Notes: generated by a model from the letters alone, not told the origin. DNA of 39,148 nt from Terriglobia bacterium (GCA_021325035.1 JAJPHW010000145.1:1-39148), one strand, 5' to 3'. Counted from the first letter of the stretch, positions 24,127-32,995 are shown. A program made the numbers and translations.

Positions 24127-24738
24127 ATGAAGCTGCTACGAATTGATGCAAGTGCGAAAAAACAATCCGTCTCAAGGAAATTGACGGCCAGGTTTGCTGA
24201 AACATGGAAAAGACAGAATCCAGCGGGAACGGTAATTGAGCGCGACCTTACAACTACAGCGATACCGGCACTTACCGATGAATGGGTACAGGCTGTCTAT
24301 ACCGACCCAACGAAATTAACTGAGGAACAAAGAAAAATACTGTCGGTCTCGGATGAGTTGATCGCAGAGCTCAAGGATGCAGACATTATTGTCATCGGTG
24401 CCCCGATGTACAATTTCGGCATTCCGGCCACTCTGAAATCCTGGATTGATCAGGTCGTCCGTAACGGTGTGACATGGCTATATACCCCAAATGGCCCGAA
24501 AGGACTGCTGGAGGGTAAGAAAGTATTTGTATTGACGTCGCGTGGCGGCGCATATCAGCCGGGAACGCCAACCGAAAAATTCGATTTTCAAGCGCCGTAT
24601 TTGAAGCATATTTTCGGATTTATCGGGATCACCGATGTGACCTTCATCCACGCAGAAAATCAATCGAAAGAAACGGCAAGTGCGGCTTTTGCACACGCAA
24701 CACAGCAGATTCAGCAAGTCGCCGTCGCAGCACATTAA
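24127..24738 (+). CDS. azoR: FMN-dependent NADH-azoreductase / quinone reductase
   Basis: A 203-residue flavodoxin-fold enzyme that reduces quinones and azo compounds by two-electron transfer from NAD(P)H. Features are MKLLRIDASAKKQSVSRKL (FMN phosphate loop S..S.S..L), APMYNFGIPATLKSWIDQVV (flavin-binding MYNF, strongly diagnostic), LTSRGGAYQPG, and the C-terminal LKHIFGFIGITDVTFIHAENQ. The ATG at 24127 has GGAGG at about 6 bases; an upstream TTG at 24109 is less likely. It is divergent from the HxlR regulator and 55 bp ahead of a DoxX-family gene, probably in one transcript. Confidence 0.93.
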   Translation: MKLLRIDASAKKQSVSRKLTARFAETWKRQNPAGTVIERDLTTTAIPALTDEWVQAVYTDPTKLTEEQRKILSVSDELIAELKDADIIVIGAPMYNFGIPATLKSWIDQVVRNGVTWLYTPNGPKGLLEGKKVFVLTSRGGAYQPGTPTEKFDFQAPYLKHIFGFIGITDVTFIHAENQSKETASAAFAHATQQIQQVAVAAH

Positions 24739-24793
24739 AAACTCAGGATTTAAAAATCTATCTAAATCACTTCCTTTAAGGAGAACTTGATAT

Positions 24794-25207
24794 ATGGCAA
24801 ATGAATCAGTGAGTTCGTCACAAGGGTTGGTCACTCTGCTGGGCCGGTTGTGTTTTGCATTGATCTTCCTAATGTTTGGAGCGAGGCATTTCATGAGCCA
24901 GACCATCGCCTACGCGGCATCACAGGGTGTGCCCATGGCTTCAATCGCCGTTCCTTTCTCTGGCATTCTGGCAGTGCTGGGCGGGCTTTCGATATTGGTC
25001 GGCTATCGCGCAAAGATCGGCGCTTGGTTAATTGTGCTGTTCCTCGTCGGCGTGACACCGATGATGCACAACTTCTGGGCGGTCAGTGATCCCATGAGCA
25101 AGCAAATTCAGATGATCATGTTTTTCAAGAATGTTTCGATACTGGGTGGCGCGCTTTTGATCACTCAGTTGGGATCAGGGGCCTGGAGTTTGGACGGCCG
25201 CAAGTAA
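24794..25207 (+). CDS. DoxX-family membrane protein
   Basis: A 137-residue four-TM protein: LLGRLCFALIFLMFGARHFM, a second segment SIAVPFSGILAVLGGLSILVGY, KIGAWLIVLFLVGVTPMMHNFW and NVSILGGALLITQLG. DoxX relatives include CatD of B. subtilis, which is under the HxlR-type repressor CatR and acts in catechol and quinone resistance. The neighbourhood here (HxlR, AzoR, DoxX) fits the same role. AAGGAGAAC lies ahead of the ATG. It is downstream of azoR and ends at a palindrome facing ilvE. Confidence 0.9.
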   Translation: MANESVSSSQGLVTLLGRLCFALIFLMFGARHFMSQTIAYAASQGVPMASIAVPFSGILAVLGGLSILVGYRAKIGAWLIVLFLVGVTPMMHNFWAVSDPMSKQIQMIMFFKNVSILGGALLITQLGSGAWSLDGRK

Positions 25208-25209
25208 AA

Positions 25210-25235
25210 TAAGGGACAGCGCGCGCTGTCCCTTA
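25210..25235. terminator. Perfect 26-bp palindrome between doxX and ilvE
   Basis: A perfect dyad of 13-bp arms (half-site TAAGGGACAGCGC) between two convergent genes. On the minus strand it is followed by a T-rich run (TTATTTTAC), giving an intrinsic terminator for ilvE. On the plus strand no U-tract follows. Confidence 0.65.
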
Positions 25236-25256
25236 GACACAAAATTAGACACAAAA
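25233..25256. repeat. 12-bp tandem duplication
   Basis: TTAGACACAAAA occurs twice in direct tandem (25233-25244, 25245-25256) between the palindrome and the ilvE stop. Probably a slippage product, without visible function. Confidence 0.6.
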
Positions 25257-25262
25257 AATGTT

Positions 25263-26204
25263 TTAGACTGCGACCGGCTGCTTCACGGGAACCGGCGTCA
25301 TCCAGTGGAAACGATCCGCCTTTTCGCCGCGAACCAGCGCAAAGAATTCGTTCATGATCGTCTTTGTGATCGGGCCTGCAACGCCTTTGCCAACGCTGAT
25401 CTTGTCAATCGAACGAATCGGCGTGATCTCCGCCGCAGTTCCGGTGAAGAAAACTTCATCGGAGATGTAGAGCATTTCGCGAGGAATTCCCTGCTCAACC
25501 ACTGGAATGCCGAGATCCCGGGCAATGGTCAAAACGGAATCGCGTGTAATGCCTGGCAGCACTGAGTTACCCAACGGTGCAGTTTGCAAAATGCCGTTGC
25601 GAACGACAAACACATTTTCGCCAGAACCTTCGCTCACGTAACCATTTGCATCCAGAGCGATTCCCTCGACATACCCATTGATAATGGCTTCCATCTTGAT
25701 GAGCTGCGAGTTCATGTAATTTGCGCCAGCTTTGGCCATGGCCGGCATGGTGTTGGGAGCAAGCCGCGTCCAGGAAGAAACACAAACGTCCACACCCTGG
25801 TCCGGATCGGATCCCAGATATTTCCCCCACGGATAATTGCAGATATAAACCTCAGTCGGCGAATTAAATGGATTGACGCCGGCTTCGCCGTATCCGCGCA
25901 GCACAATTGGACGGAGATAGCAGGGAAAAGTGCGGTTGTGGGCCAGCAATTCGGTCATAGCCGTAATGAGATCTTCATTCGAATAATCGACGTCTATGCG
26001 GTAAATCTTGGCCGAATCCAACAGGCGTTGCACGTGTTCCTTGGCACGGAAAATCGCGGGGCCGCTGGGCAGCGAGTAGCAGCGAACGCCTTCAAACACA
26101 GAAGAGCCGTAATTCACAACATGGCTCATCACATGAATTTTGGCGTCGTCCCAGTTGATGAGTTTGCCGTTGTGCCATATTTTTTCGGTTTTTTGAATTG
26201 CCAT
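25263..26204 (-). CDS. ilvE: Branched-chain amino acid aminotransferase
   Basis: A 313-residue fold-type IV PLP enzyme making Leu, Ile and Val from their 2-oxo acids with glutamate. It opens KIWHNGKLINWDDAKIHVMSH and has SSVFEGVRCY. The PLP-lysine lies in the AKAGANYMNSQLIKMEA segment, followed by GYVSEGSGENVFVVRNG, PLGNSVLPGITRDSV and EVFFTGTAAEITPI. ATG 26204 follows GGGGAG at 5 bases; a longer start at 26255 would precede the predicted promoter box. It is monocistronic, with a TATAAT 31 nt upstream and a palindromic terminator downstream. Confidence 0.95.
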   Translation of the reverse strand: MAIQKTEKIWHNGKLINWDDAKIHVMSHVVNYGSSVFEGVRCYSLPSGPAIFRAKEHVQRLLDSAKIYRIDVDYSNEDLITAMTELLAHNRTFPCYLRPIVLRGYGEAGVNPFNSPTEVYICNYPWGKYLGSDPDQGVDVCVSSWTRLAPNTMPAMAKAGANYMNSQLIKMEAIINGYVEGIALDANGYVSEGSGENVFVVRNGILQTAPLGNSVLPGITRDSVLTIARDLGIPVVEQGIPREMLYISDEVFFTGTAAEITPIRSIDKISVGKGVAGPITKTIMNEFFALVRGEKADRFHWMTPVPVKQPVAV

Positions 26205-26234
26205 GAGGACTCCCCGCAGGTCGGATAAAACAAA

Positions 26235-26240
26235 ATTATA
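26235..26240 (-). promoter_or_regulatory. -10 box of ilvE
   Basis: TATAAT on the minus strand, 31 nt ahead of the ilvE ATG; TTTAGC lies 16 bp upstream as a weak -35. The short leader would contain only the GGGGAG ribosome-binding site, with no sign of a T-box or leader peptide attenuator. Confidence 0.5.
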
Positions 26241-26356
26241 ACCGAGCTCTGGCAAAGCTAAACCGATGAAAAAAATTGATGGGGCAGATTTGTAAAAACT
26301 CCACGCAAAAATTGCGAAGCCGGGCTGCTCTGCCGATCTTCTCGTTAATTCGTTAA

Positions 26357-26433
<77 letters not shown>

Positions 26434-26779
26434 ATTTTTTAAAAAAACTGGAGTCAGGTTGAAGTCTAAACTTTGCGCCTAAAACCAGCAACGAGAGACG
26501 CCAATTGAGGATGTTTTTTAAGGTAGTTAAGCCGCACATAACGTTAAGAACAACGTAAATATACTATTTTTTGTAGAATAACAGACCATAACACTCCCAT
26601 CTAACATAGCCGGAACAATACAAAATTTTACAAGTTGTTTAGATTTATATAGATAAGAGTGTTTCGTTATGGCATCTGCCGTGCCCCTAGTCTTTGCGGA
26701 AACACCCAGACACTTAGGCGGCTTTTGAGTAGCCGCCAAGACAAATTCAATTCAACCTAACTCATGGGGAGATGAAACA
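26434..26779 (+). promoter_or_regulatory. AT-rich upstream region and leader of the TonB-dependent receptor
   Basis: About 345 bp without a gene. Positions 26520-26670 are much richer in A/T than the surrounding genes and hold candidate promoter hexamers (for example TTTACA near 26624 with TAGATA 17 bp later), none convincing. Near the start codon a perfect hairpin, GGCGGCT (26717-26723), loop TTTGAGT, AGCCGCC (26731-26737), lies 42 nt before the ATG and would form in the 5' leader. GGGGAGA serves as ribosome-binding site. No known riboswitch is recognised. Confidence 0.45.
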
Positions 26780-29700
26780 ATGAAACTTAAAACTCTAAGC
26801 AGATGGGTGGCGCTAGTAGCGTCTCTTATGCTGCTTGCCGGCACCTTGCTGGCGCAGGAGACGACCGGTGGCCTAGTCGGCACGGTGAAAGACCCAACGG
26901 GCGCAGTCGTATCAGGCGCGAAAGTTGTGGCGACTGCACCATCGCTCACAGGCAGTAAGGAATTTACCACCGACGCTGGCGGTAACTACCGCTTTGCCAA
27001 CCTTCCACCCGACACTTACACGATTACGGTCACCGCAAAGGGCTTCGCCACCGTAAAGCGTGAAGGCGTGACCATCGAAGTCGGTCACTTACCAACCTTG
27101 GATATTCCGATGCAGGTCGGTGGAACGGATACGGTTGTCGAAGTCAGCGGGCAGGCTCCGCTGATTGACACGACGACTAACACCACGCAGTCGAATATCA
27201 CCGAAGACGTTATCCAAGACGTACCACACGGACGTTCTTTTCAGTCGGTGATTCAGTTCGCTCCTTCGGCGCGTAACGAACCTCTGGAAGGCAGCAACCG
27301 GGCCAGCAACGGAACCGGCGGTGTTTCGCCGGGCAACGGCAGCAATGGCAATCCCTATGGGTTCTCCGTAGCCGGTGGTTCCGACTCGGAAAACTCCTAT
27401 CTGGTTGAAGGACAGGAAACCGCTAACCTCATCGGCGGCTACTCCCACACTAACGTGCCCTTCGATTTCATTGACGAAGTGCAGATTAAGAGTTCGGGTA
27501 TTGAAGCCGAGCATGGCGGCGCCCTGGGTGGCGTAGTAAACGTGGTCATGAAGAAAGGAACCAACCAGTACCACGGTTCGGTTTTCGCGCAGTTTGAAAA
27601 CGACAGTCTGGATGGATCACCAACGGCGTATTCCCGCTACGATCCACTCAGTTCCGGAACTCCGACTACTTGGGGATTTATTGACCCTGACTACCAAAAC
27701 GTGCAGCCGATTAAACCGCACACCAGCGATGTGTTCCCCGGATTCACCTTCGGCGGACCGATCTTGAAAGACAAGGTCTTCGGTTTCATCGGATTCAACC
27801 CCGAGTGGAACAACGAAGAACGCCGGGTAAATTACGGCCCGACAAACGGCGGGGTCTTGCCTTTCAGCCGTAACACCCAAACCTACTACACGACCGCGCG
27901 TATTGACGCCAGCGTTTCCTCGAAAATCCGCGTGTATGGCTCGTGGCTCTATCAGTACCAGCGGCAGAGCGGCGAAAACCTTCCGTCGTCAGACTCGACA
28001 ACGGGCTTCTTTAACTTGAGCACAGGCTGCTTCGCTTCCGCAGGCACAGCTTGCGCAAGTTCGGGTGTGCCGCAGTTCGCATATTCACATGCGTTGGGTT
28101 ATGCAGCTCCGAACAGCACCACTAACGTGGGTGCAGACGTGACAATTACTCCGCACATCGTGTTTACAACTCGATTTGGTTATTACTTCGAGAACTATCA
28201 CGATTTTGGTTTCCCAACGAACGGCAACTTGTTCTTCTGGCAAACCAACGGTATTGGTACAACGGATGCGTTAGGAAACCCGCTGCCCGCATCTCTGCAG
28301 CAGTCAACGGGCTACTTCAACGCGGCGCAAAACCAGAACGACACCCAGCGCAACGCCAGCAAGGCAATCCAATACGATGCTGATTTGGCCTGGTTCAAGA
28401 GTGGATGGAAGGGTACGCATAACTTCAAGTTCGGCTACCAGCTCAACCGCCTCTCCAACGACCTTTCTCAGCACTGGAACGAGCCGGCAACTCTCTTGTT
28501 TGTGGGTGCTACGCCGGGTTCGACCAATTACTCACCGCAGGGTGCCGTTGGCCAAGCCAATTGCGCGCCTTTCATCGCTCTATACGGCGACTGCCAAGGA
28601 CAGTATGGGTATGCCGAAATTCAAGACTTCGGAACCCTGGGAAAAGCCACCAGCTTTAACCACGGCTTGTTCGTTCAAGATGCTTGGACGATCGGCCGCG
28701 GTGTTACCATCAACGCTGGTATTCGCTTCGACAAGGAATATCTACCGGGTGAAGCTACTGAACCTGGGGTTATCGGCCATCCGATTAACTTCAGCTGGAC
28801 GGATAAGGTTGCACCCCGTCTGGGCGCCGCATGGGATGTGTTCCAGAACGGCAAGATGAAGATTTTCGGCAGCTACGGTTCGTTCTATGACCAGATGAAG
28901 TTGAACCTGGCCATCAGTTCGTTCGGTGGACAGTACTGGCAGAACTGCTATTACGCTTTGGATACTTCAAATCTTGCATCCATCGACCCGGCATTCAACG
29001 CCGCGGGACGATATTGCGGTGGTCCTACGTCCGACTCATCCACCCAAGCCAATTTCGCCAATGGATCAACACCGGCGGGATTGACCTTCCTGGAGAACCA
29101 GAACTTCCGCGCATTCCCCACGACTTGCTCCACTTGTAATGCATTTCAGGAGGGCGTTGCGCCCGGCCTGAAGCCTTACAAGCAGCATGAAAGCGTATTC
29201 GGCGTGGATTACCAACTACAGAAGAACCTTGCATTTGAAGCGCGTTGGGACCGCCGCCGCCTCGATCACGTGATCGAAGACTCCGCGATCTTCAACTCGG
29301 CAGTCGGCGAAACGTTCGTTATCGTCAACCCCGGTCAGGGAACTGACAGGACGTTCCAAAGCTTCAACAACTTCCTGTATCCACAAAACCCCTTGACCTG
29401 CACCGCGGCCGTTCCTTGCCCGCCGAACACTATCATCCCCGGCGCGCGTAGCTACGACGGTGTTGAATTCCGCCTGACCAAAGCAACCTCAAATCACTGG
29501 TTTGGCATGTTCTCCTACACCTACAGCAAGCTGCGTGGCAACTACACCGGCTTAACCAGCACGGACATCGCCGACGGCGGACTGGGCGGACGTAACTCGC
29601 CGAACAACAGCCGTTCGTTCGACGAGCCGTATTTCTCCTGGAACGCAAATGGTGGATCATCCAGCGGCTTGCTGCCGACGGACCGTCCAAATACGTTCAA

Positions 29701-30319
29701 GGGATATGCCTACTACGAGCTGGGTTGGATGAAGAAGTTCACCACCGACCTCGGACTCTTCCAGTACCTGTACAGCGGTTCCCCGGTTACGACCTACACC
29801 GACGTGGGTTACGGCGGAAGCGCATGGCCGGTAGATCTTTTCAACCGTGGAAAGTGGGCAAACATCTCGCAAGATCCGACTACCGGCAATATCACCGTGG
29901 GCAACCCGAGCACGTACCGCACACCGTGGTATATCCAGTCGGACTTCAACTTCACCCAAAACTACAAGATCTCCGAGCAGAAAGTTGTTAGCTTCTCGGC
30001 AATCTTCGCTAACCTGTTCAACCAACACTCCGTGACTGCCTATAATGCACAGGTAGATACGGGCTTTGGCTTTATGGGGATCACGCCTACTGGCAATGGA
30101 TGCGGTTTTGTGCTGCAAGCGGGACCGGGAGCCTTCCCGTGCTTCATCGCAGCCGGCCAAGCATTCTACGCTGCGGCGGAATCTCCGTACAACGTCACCC
30201 AGGGCCTGAACTCGTCGTTGTTCACGGCAGGTCCACAAACGTTGAACAGCCAGTACGGCAAGCCGCTCTATTATCAGCTTGCCCGTACCCTCCGCTTCCA
30301 GGTGAAGTTCACCTTCTAA
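26780..30319 (+). CDS. TonB-dependent receptor with carboxypeptidase-regulatory-like N-terminal domain (Oar-like)
   Basis: An 1179-residue outer-membrane protein. A signal peptide (cleavage after LLAQ, about residue 25) is followed by a CarboxypepD_reg-like domain (GGLVGTVKDPTGAVVSGAKV, GNYRFANLPPDTYTITVTAKGF). A plug domain then contains VIQDVPHGRSFQSVIQFAPS and IKSSGIEAEHGGALGGVVNV. A very long beta-barrel ends in aromatic LRFQVKFTF, the BAM signal. Such receptors are multiplied in Acidobacteriota and are thought to import oligosaccharides or peptides; the substrate here is unknown. No SusD partner or TonB/ExbB is adjacent. It is transcribed alone between a structured leader and a strong terminator. 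Confidence 0.95.
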   Translation: MKLKTLSRWVALVASLMLLAGTLLAQETTGGLVGTVKDPTGAVVSGAKVVATAPSLTGSKEFTTDAGGNYRFANLPPDTYTITVTAKGFATVKREGVTIEVGHLPTLDIPMQVGGTDTVVEVSGQAPLIDTTTNTTQSNITEDVIQDVPHGRSFQSVIQFAPSARNEPLEGSNRASNGTGGVSPGNGSNGNPYGFSVAGGSDSENSYLVEGQETANLIGGYSHTNVPFDFIDEVQIKSSGIEAEHGGALGGVVNVVMKKGTNQYHGSVFAQFENDSLDGSPTAYSRYDPLSSGTPTTWGFIDPDYQNVQPIKPHTSDVFPGFTFGGPILKDKVFGFIGFNPEWNNEERRVNYGPTNGGVLPFSRNTQTYYTTARIDASVSSKIRVYGSWLYQYQRQSGENLPSSDSTTGFFNLSTGCFASAGTACASSGVPQFAYSHALGYAAPNSTTNVGADVTITPHIVFTTRFGYYFENYHDFGFPTNGNLFFWQTNGIGTTDALGNPLPASLQQSTGYFNAAQNQNDTQRNASKAIQYDADLAWFKSGWKGTHNFKFGYQLNRLSNDLSQHWNEPATLLFVGATPGSTNYSPQGAVGQANCAPFIALYGDCQGQYGYAEIQDFGTLGKATSFNHGLFVQDAWTIGRGVTINAGIRFDKEYLPGEATEPGVIGHPINFSWTDKVAPRLGAAWDVFQNGKMKIFGSYGSFYDQMKLNLAISSFGGQYWQNCYYALDTSNLASIDPAFNAAGRYCGGPTSDSSTQANFANGSTPAGLTFLENQNFRAFPTTCSTCNAFQEGVAPGLKPYKQHESVFGVDYQLQKNLAFEARWDRRRLDHVIEDSAIFNSAVGETFVIVNPGQGTDRTFQSFNNFLYPQNPLTCTAAVPCPPNTIIPGARSYDGVEFRLTKATSNHWFGMFSYTYSKLRGNYTGLTSTDIADGGLGGRNSPNNSRSFDEPYFSWNANGGSSSGLLPTDRPNTFKGYAYYELGWMKKFTTDLGLFQYLYSGSPVTTYTDVGYGGSAWPVDLFNRGKWANISQDPTTGNITVGNPSTYRTPWYIQSDFNFTQNYKISEQKVVSFSAIFANLFNQHSVTAYNAQVDTGFGFMGITPTGNGCGFVLQAGPGAFPCFIAAGQAFYAAAESPYNVTQGLNSSLFTAGPQTLNSQYGKPLYYQLARTLRFQVKFTF

Positions 30320-30339
30320 GCGGTTGGAGCTAAACAACC

Positions 30340-30372
30340 TTGGGGGCCGGGTATCCGGCTCCCAATTTTTTT
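30340..30372 (+). terminator. Rho-independent terminator of the TonB-dependent receptor gene
   Basis: An 11-bp stem (TTGGGGGCCGG with CCGGCTCCCAA, one G-U) closed by loop GTAT and followed by seven T (30366-30372). It is a textbook intrinsic terminator, 20 bp after the stop codon. Confidence 0.93.
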
Positions 30373-30402
30373 GTGCTCAAAAAGGCAATATACTTCGGGA
30401 CA

Positions 30403-31590
30403 ATGACAACTCGAACAATTGAGAGTACTTCGTCTTCAAAGGCTGTTTCGCGGCCTATGGCGCGACTTGGATATATCGACTGGATGCGTGGGTTGGCGTG
30501 CATCCTGATGTTCCAGACGCATTGCTACGATGCCTGGCTGGGCGGAAGCGCCAGGGACGGAGCATTCCTGCAATGGTCACAAAAACTCGGGACGTTTCCT
30601 GCGCCGTTATTCCTGTTTTTGGCGGGCATTTCGCTTGCGATGGTCGTGGACAAGCTTCAGCAAAAGGGATGGACAGCCCATAGTATTGCGCGTAAGACGA
30701 TTTGGCGAGGATTTGAGGTTTTTGGATTGGGAGTGCTGTTTCGGGTGCAGGAGTATGTGATTGCGTGGGGGTGGGCGCCGAAGAGCGACTTATTCCGCGT
30801 GGACATTCTGAACACCATTGGTGTTTCGATTATGCTCATGGGATTGATGTGCTGGGCGGTAACTAAAACGCACCCCTTCGCGAATAACGCGAAGCAATGG
30901 CGCACCCGACAAGTCTTTTGGGCGGCGATTGTGGCGATGGCGATTTCGCTTGTTACCCCTCCATTGTGGACAACGTGGCAGCCGAAGTGGTTGCCATGGC
31001 CGTTGGAGTCGTACATCAATGGTGTTCACAATTTAGGTTCACCGCAAGCATGGTTGTTCCCGATTTTTCCGTGGACGGCATTTGCTTTTGCCGGACTAGC
31101 TGTCGGATTTGTTTTGCAGAGTGATTGGGCGAAAGAGCAAGGCGCAAGGCTTGTTGCATACATCGGCATTGGAGGAGCAATTTTGGCTTTGGGAGCGCAT
31201 TGGATTGATGCGCGTCCATGGCAGTTTTATGCGGTCTATGACTTCTGGCATACGAGTCCCAATTTCTTTTTAATCAGACTGGGAATGCTGATGATGATCA
31301 TGGCTGGCGTTTATGTGTGGTGCCGCTGGGGCGCCGGGCAGTGGGGATTTAGCCCTTTCATGCAATTAGGCAAGACTTCCCTTTTGGTTTACTGGGTGCA
31401 TATTGAGTTCGTGTACGGGCGCTTCACGATCCTGCCGCACCGGGGAGTGGGGATTGGCGTCGCGACGGAAGGATTGTTAGTCATTTGCGTTTCGATGTTG
31501 TTGTTATCGCTTGGGCGCACAGGACTGGATGGACGTGGAGCAGATTTGTGGAGGCTGCTGAGATGGCCAGTGAGAAGAGTCCAGGCTTAG
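30403..31590 (+). CDS. DUF1624/HGSNAT-like membrane acyltransferase
   Basis: A 395-residue polytopic membrane protein with about ten hydrophobic segments. The start of the conserved domain, RLGYIDWMRGLACILMFQTH, has the Asp-x-x-Arg-Gly and terminal His of the DUF1624 / heparan-alpha-glucosaminide N-acetyltransferase catalytic family. SPNFFLIRLGMLMMIMAG and LGKTSLLVYWVHIEFVYGR match its C-terminal half. Such proteins move acetyl groups across the membrane to an amino sugar or glycan; the acceptor here is unknown. ATG 30403 is chosen because longer starts lie inside the preceding terminator. The Shine-Dalgarno (CGGGA) is weak. Confidence 0.85.
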   Translation: MTTRTIESTSSSKAVSRPMARLGYIDWMRGLACILMFQTHCYDAWLGGSARDGAFLQWSQKLGTFPAPLFLFLAGISLAMVVDKLQQKGWTAHSIARKTIWRGFEVFGLGVLFRVQEYVIAWGWAPKSDLFRVDILNTIGVSIMLMGLMCWAVTKTHPFANNAKQWRTRQVFWAAIVAMAISLVTPPLWTTWQPKWLPWPLESYINGVHNLGSPQAWLFPIFPWTAFAFAGLAVGFVLQSDWAKEQGARLVAYIGIGGAILALGAHWIDARPWQFYAVYDFWHTSPNFFLIRLGMLMMIMAGVYVWCRWGAGQWGFSPFMQLGKTSLLVYWVHIEFVYGRFTILPHRGVGIGVATEGLLVICVSMLLLSLGRTGLDGRGADLWRLLRWPVRRVQA

Positions 31591-31596
31591 GTTATT

Positions 31597-31620
31597 GGGG
31601 CAGGCGAAAGCACCTGCCCC
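31597..31620. terminator. Hairpin between convergent acyltransferase and lemA genes
   Basis: GGGGCAGG (31597-31604) and CCTGCCCC (31613-31620) form an 8-bp perfect stem with an 8-nt loop, in a 43-bp space between two stop codons. It is probably a bidirectional transcription end, although neither side has a long U-tract. Confidence 0.6.
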
Positions 31621-31633
31621 GAAGTAAGCAATC

Positions 31634-32254
31634 CTAGTGCGCAGGGGCTGGCTGTGGCGCGGTCTGCGGCGCCGAAGTTGCGGGATTGTTGAAATTTACT
31701 TTCGGCACTTCGCGCGAGCCTTCGGAAGCCTGGAAATAAGCTTCGTTCGGCTTGAAACCAGCCCATCCAGCGAACAAGCTGTTGGGAAATTGTTGGATGT
31801 AGGTGTTGTAGTCCTGAAGCGTGTCGTTGTAACGCTTGCGTTCGACGGCGATGCGATTTTCGGTTCCGGCGAGTTCATCCTGCAAGCGCAGGAAGTTTTC
31901 ATTCGATTTCAACTGCGGATAATTCTCTGAAATAGCGAGCAATCGCCCCAGAGCGCCGTCGAGTTGCCCGTTGGCGGCGATCTTATCCTGCGGCGTGTTC
32001 GCCGAAAGCAGCCGCGCGCGGGCGTTTGCGATGTCACTGAAGACGGTGACTTCCTGTTGGGCATAGCCTTTAACCGTCTCAACCAGATTCGGGATGAGGT
32101 CGGCGCGGCGTTGCAAAACCACATCTACCTGCGACCAAGCCGATTTCACAGACTCGTTCTTCGCCACCAATGTGTTTTTAACACTCACATATTGGCCGAA
32201 AACAGCCAGCGCAATCAAAACTAAAACAATTACGGCGATTAAACCCTTGCTCAT
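31634..32254 (-). CDS. lemA: LemA-family membrane-anchored protein
   Basis: A 206-residue protein with one N-terminal TM helix (LIAVIVLVLIALAVFGQYV) and the LemA helical bundle (SVKNTLVAKNESVKSAWSQVDVVLQRRADLIPNLVETVKGY, NENFLRLQDELAGTENRIAVERKRYND, PNSLFAGWAGF). A Pro/Ala tail follows. Function is poorly defined; LemA genes often pair with TPM/YgcG genes, as here. AGGAGGAG directly before the ATG is a strong ribosome-binding site. It is the last gene of the hydrolase-TPM-NTase-like-lemA run; the spacing to the previous stop is 9 bp. Confidence 0.93.
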   Translation of the reverse strand: MSKGLIAVIVLVLIALAVFGQYVSVKNTLVAKNESVKSAWSQVDVVLQRRADLIPNLVETVKGYAQQEVTVFSDIANARARLLSANTPQDKIAANGQLDGALGRLLAISENYPQLKSNENFLRLQDELAGTENRIAVERKRYNDTLQDYNTYIQQFPNSLFAGWAGFKPNEAYFQASEGSREVPKVNFNNPATSAPQTAPQPAPAH

Positions 32255-32263
32255 ATTCTCCTC

Positions 32264-32995
32264 CTACGACTTTTGCGGTGAATCCAACATTGTATCCACT
32301 GCGGCGGTAACTTGCTGAATTGCATTCAAATAATTATTTAGAATTTGCCTGACGTCGAATTGCTTTCGATCTGCACGATGCTCCCGGATATCTAACAAAC
32401 ACTCAAAAGAAGAAGAATTGAAGGGGATACGCGAGTGCAGCGCGCGTATGGCCTCGCGGCTGTGCATTTCGCCAGATTCGCCGAGCGCGATGAGAGCGTG
32501 ACGAAAAAGGGTGGTGAAAGCGGAAAGTGACGATAGCATGATTTCCCAAAGGCGCTTTTCGTCGCGGGCGGACGCCAGAACATTTTGGCGAAGCAAAATT
32601 AATTTTTCGCGGAGTTCATATTCCAGCTGGGCCCGGTGCAGGTGCAAGGGCACATCGAGCTTCAAAAGAACATCTTCGCCGAGAAGAACTTTATAGCGGC
32701 GTTTCATATCGAGAAACTCGATGGAGAAGACGTCGGCGGAACGGGTGATCTCATCGAGTGTCATGAGAAGAGGCACTGGGTGATGATGCCGCGTCCACGA
32801 GTCAACGGCAGAGGACAGACTGGCCAAATGAGAAAGAGATGCTTCGCGCAGAACGCAAAGCAGATTGATATTGGAGTATTCGCGGTGAAATTCGCCATTG
32901 GCCGCGGAGCCATAGAGGATAAGGGATTGAAGGTTATTGCCTGCCGCGCTGGTCAAATGGATGACGAATTCATCGAGTTGTTGTTGTGAGTCCAT
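32264..32995 (-). CDS. Nucleotidyltransferase-like protein with degenerate active site
   Basis: A 243-residue protein whose N-terminus has the MNT-type nucleotidyltransferase fold signature SLILYGSAANGEF (Gly29-Ser30). It is followed by EYSNINLLCVL, where active enzymes read S-D-I-D-L. Both metal-binding Asp positions are Asn (Asn42, Asn44). The rest is helical (RAQLEYELREKLILLRQN, LLDIREHRADRK). I infer a catalytically dead or binding-only protein. It sits between the TPM gene (45 bp upstream) and lemA (9 bp downstream), so it is co-expressed with them. No clear Shine-Dalgarno is seen. Confidence 0.75.
   Translation of the reverse strand: MDSQQQLDEFVIHLTSAAGNNLQSLILYGSAANGEFHREYSNINLLCVLREASLSHLASLSSAVDSWTRHHHPVPLLMTLDEITRSADVFSIEFLDMKRRYKVLLGEDVLLKLDVPLHLHRAQLEYELREKLILLRQNVLASARDEKRLWEIMLSSLSAFTTLFRHALIALGESGEMHSREAIRALHSRIPFNSSSFECLLDIREHRADRKQFDVRQILNNYLNAIQQVTAAVDTMLDSPQKS

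Noticed and set aside
29657-30337. Minus-strand open frame (226 codons) opposite the end of the TonB-dependent receptor
   Set aside because: It is a shadow of the GC-rich barrel coding sequence; no family features are seen, and it starts within the receptor terminator area.
30340-30402. Extended N-terminus of the acyltransferase from an upstream start
   Set aside because: The extra codons are the terminator hairpin and its T-run, so translation cannot sensibly begin there.
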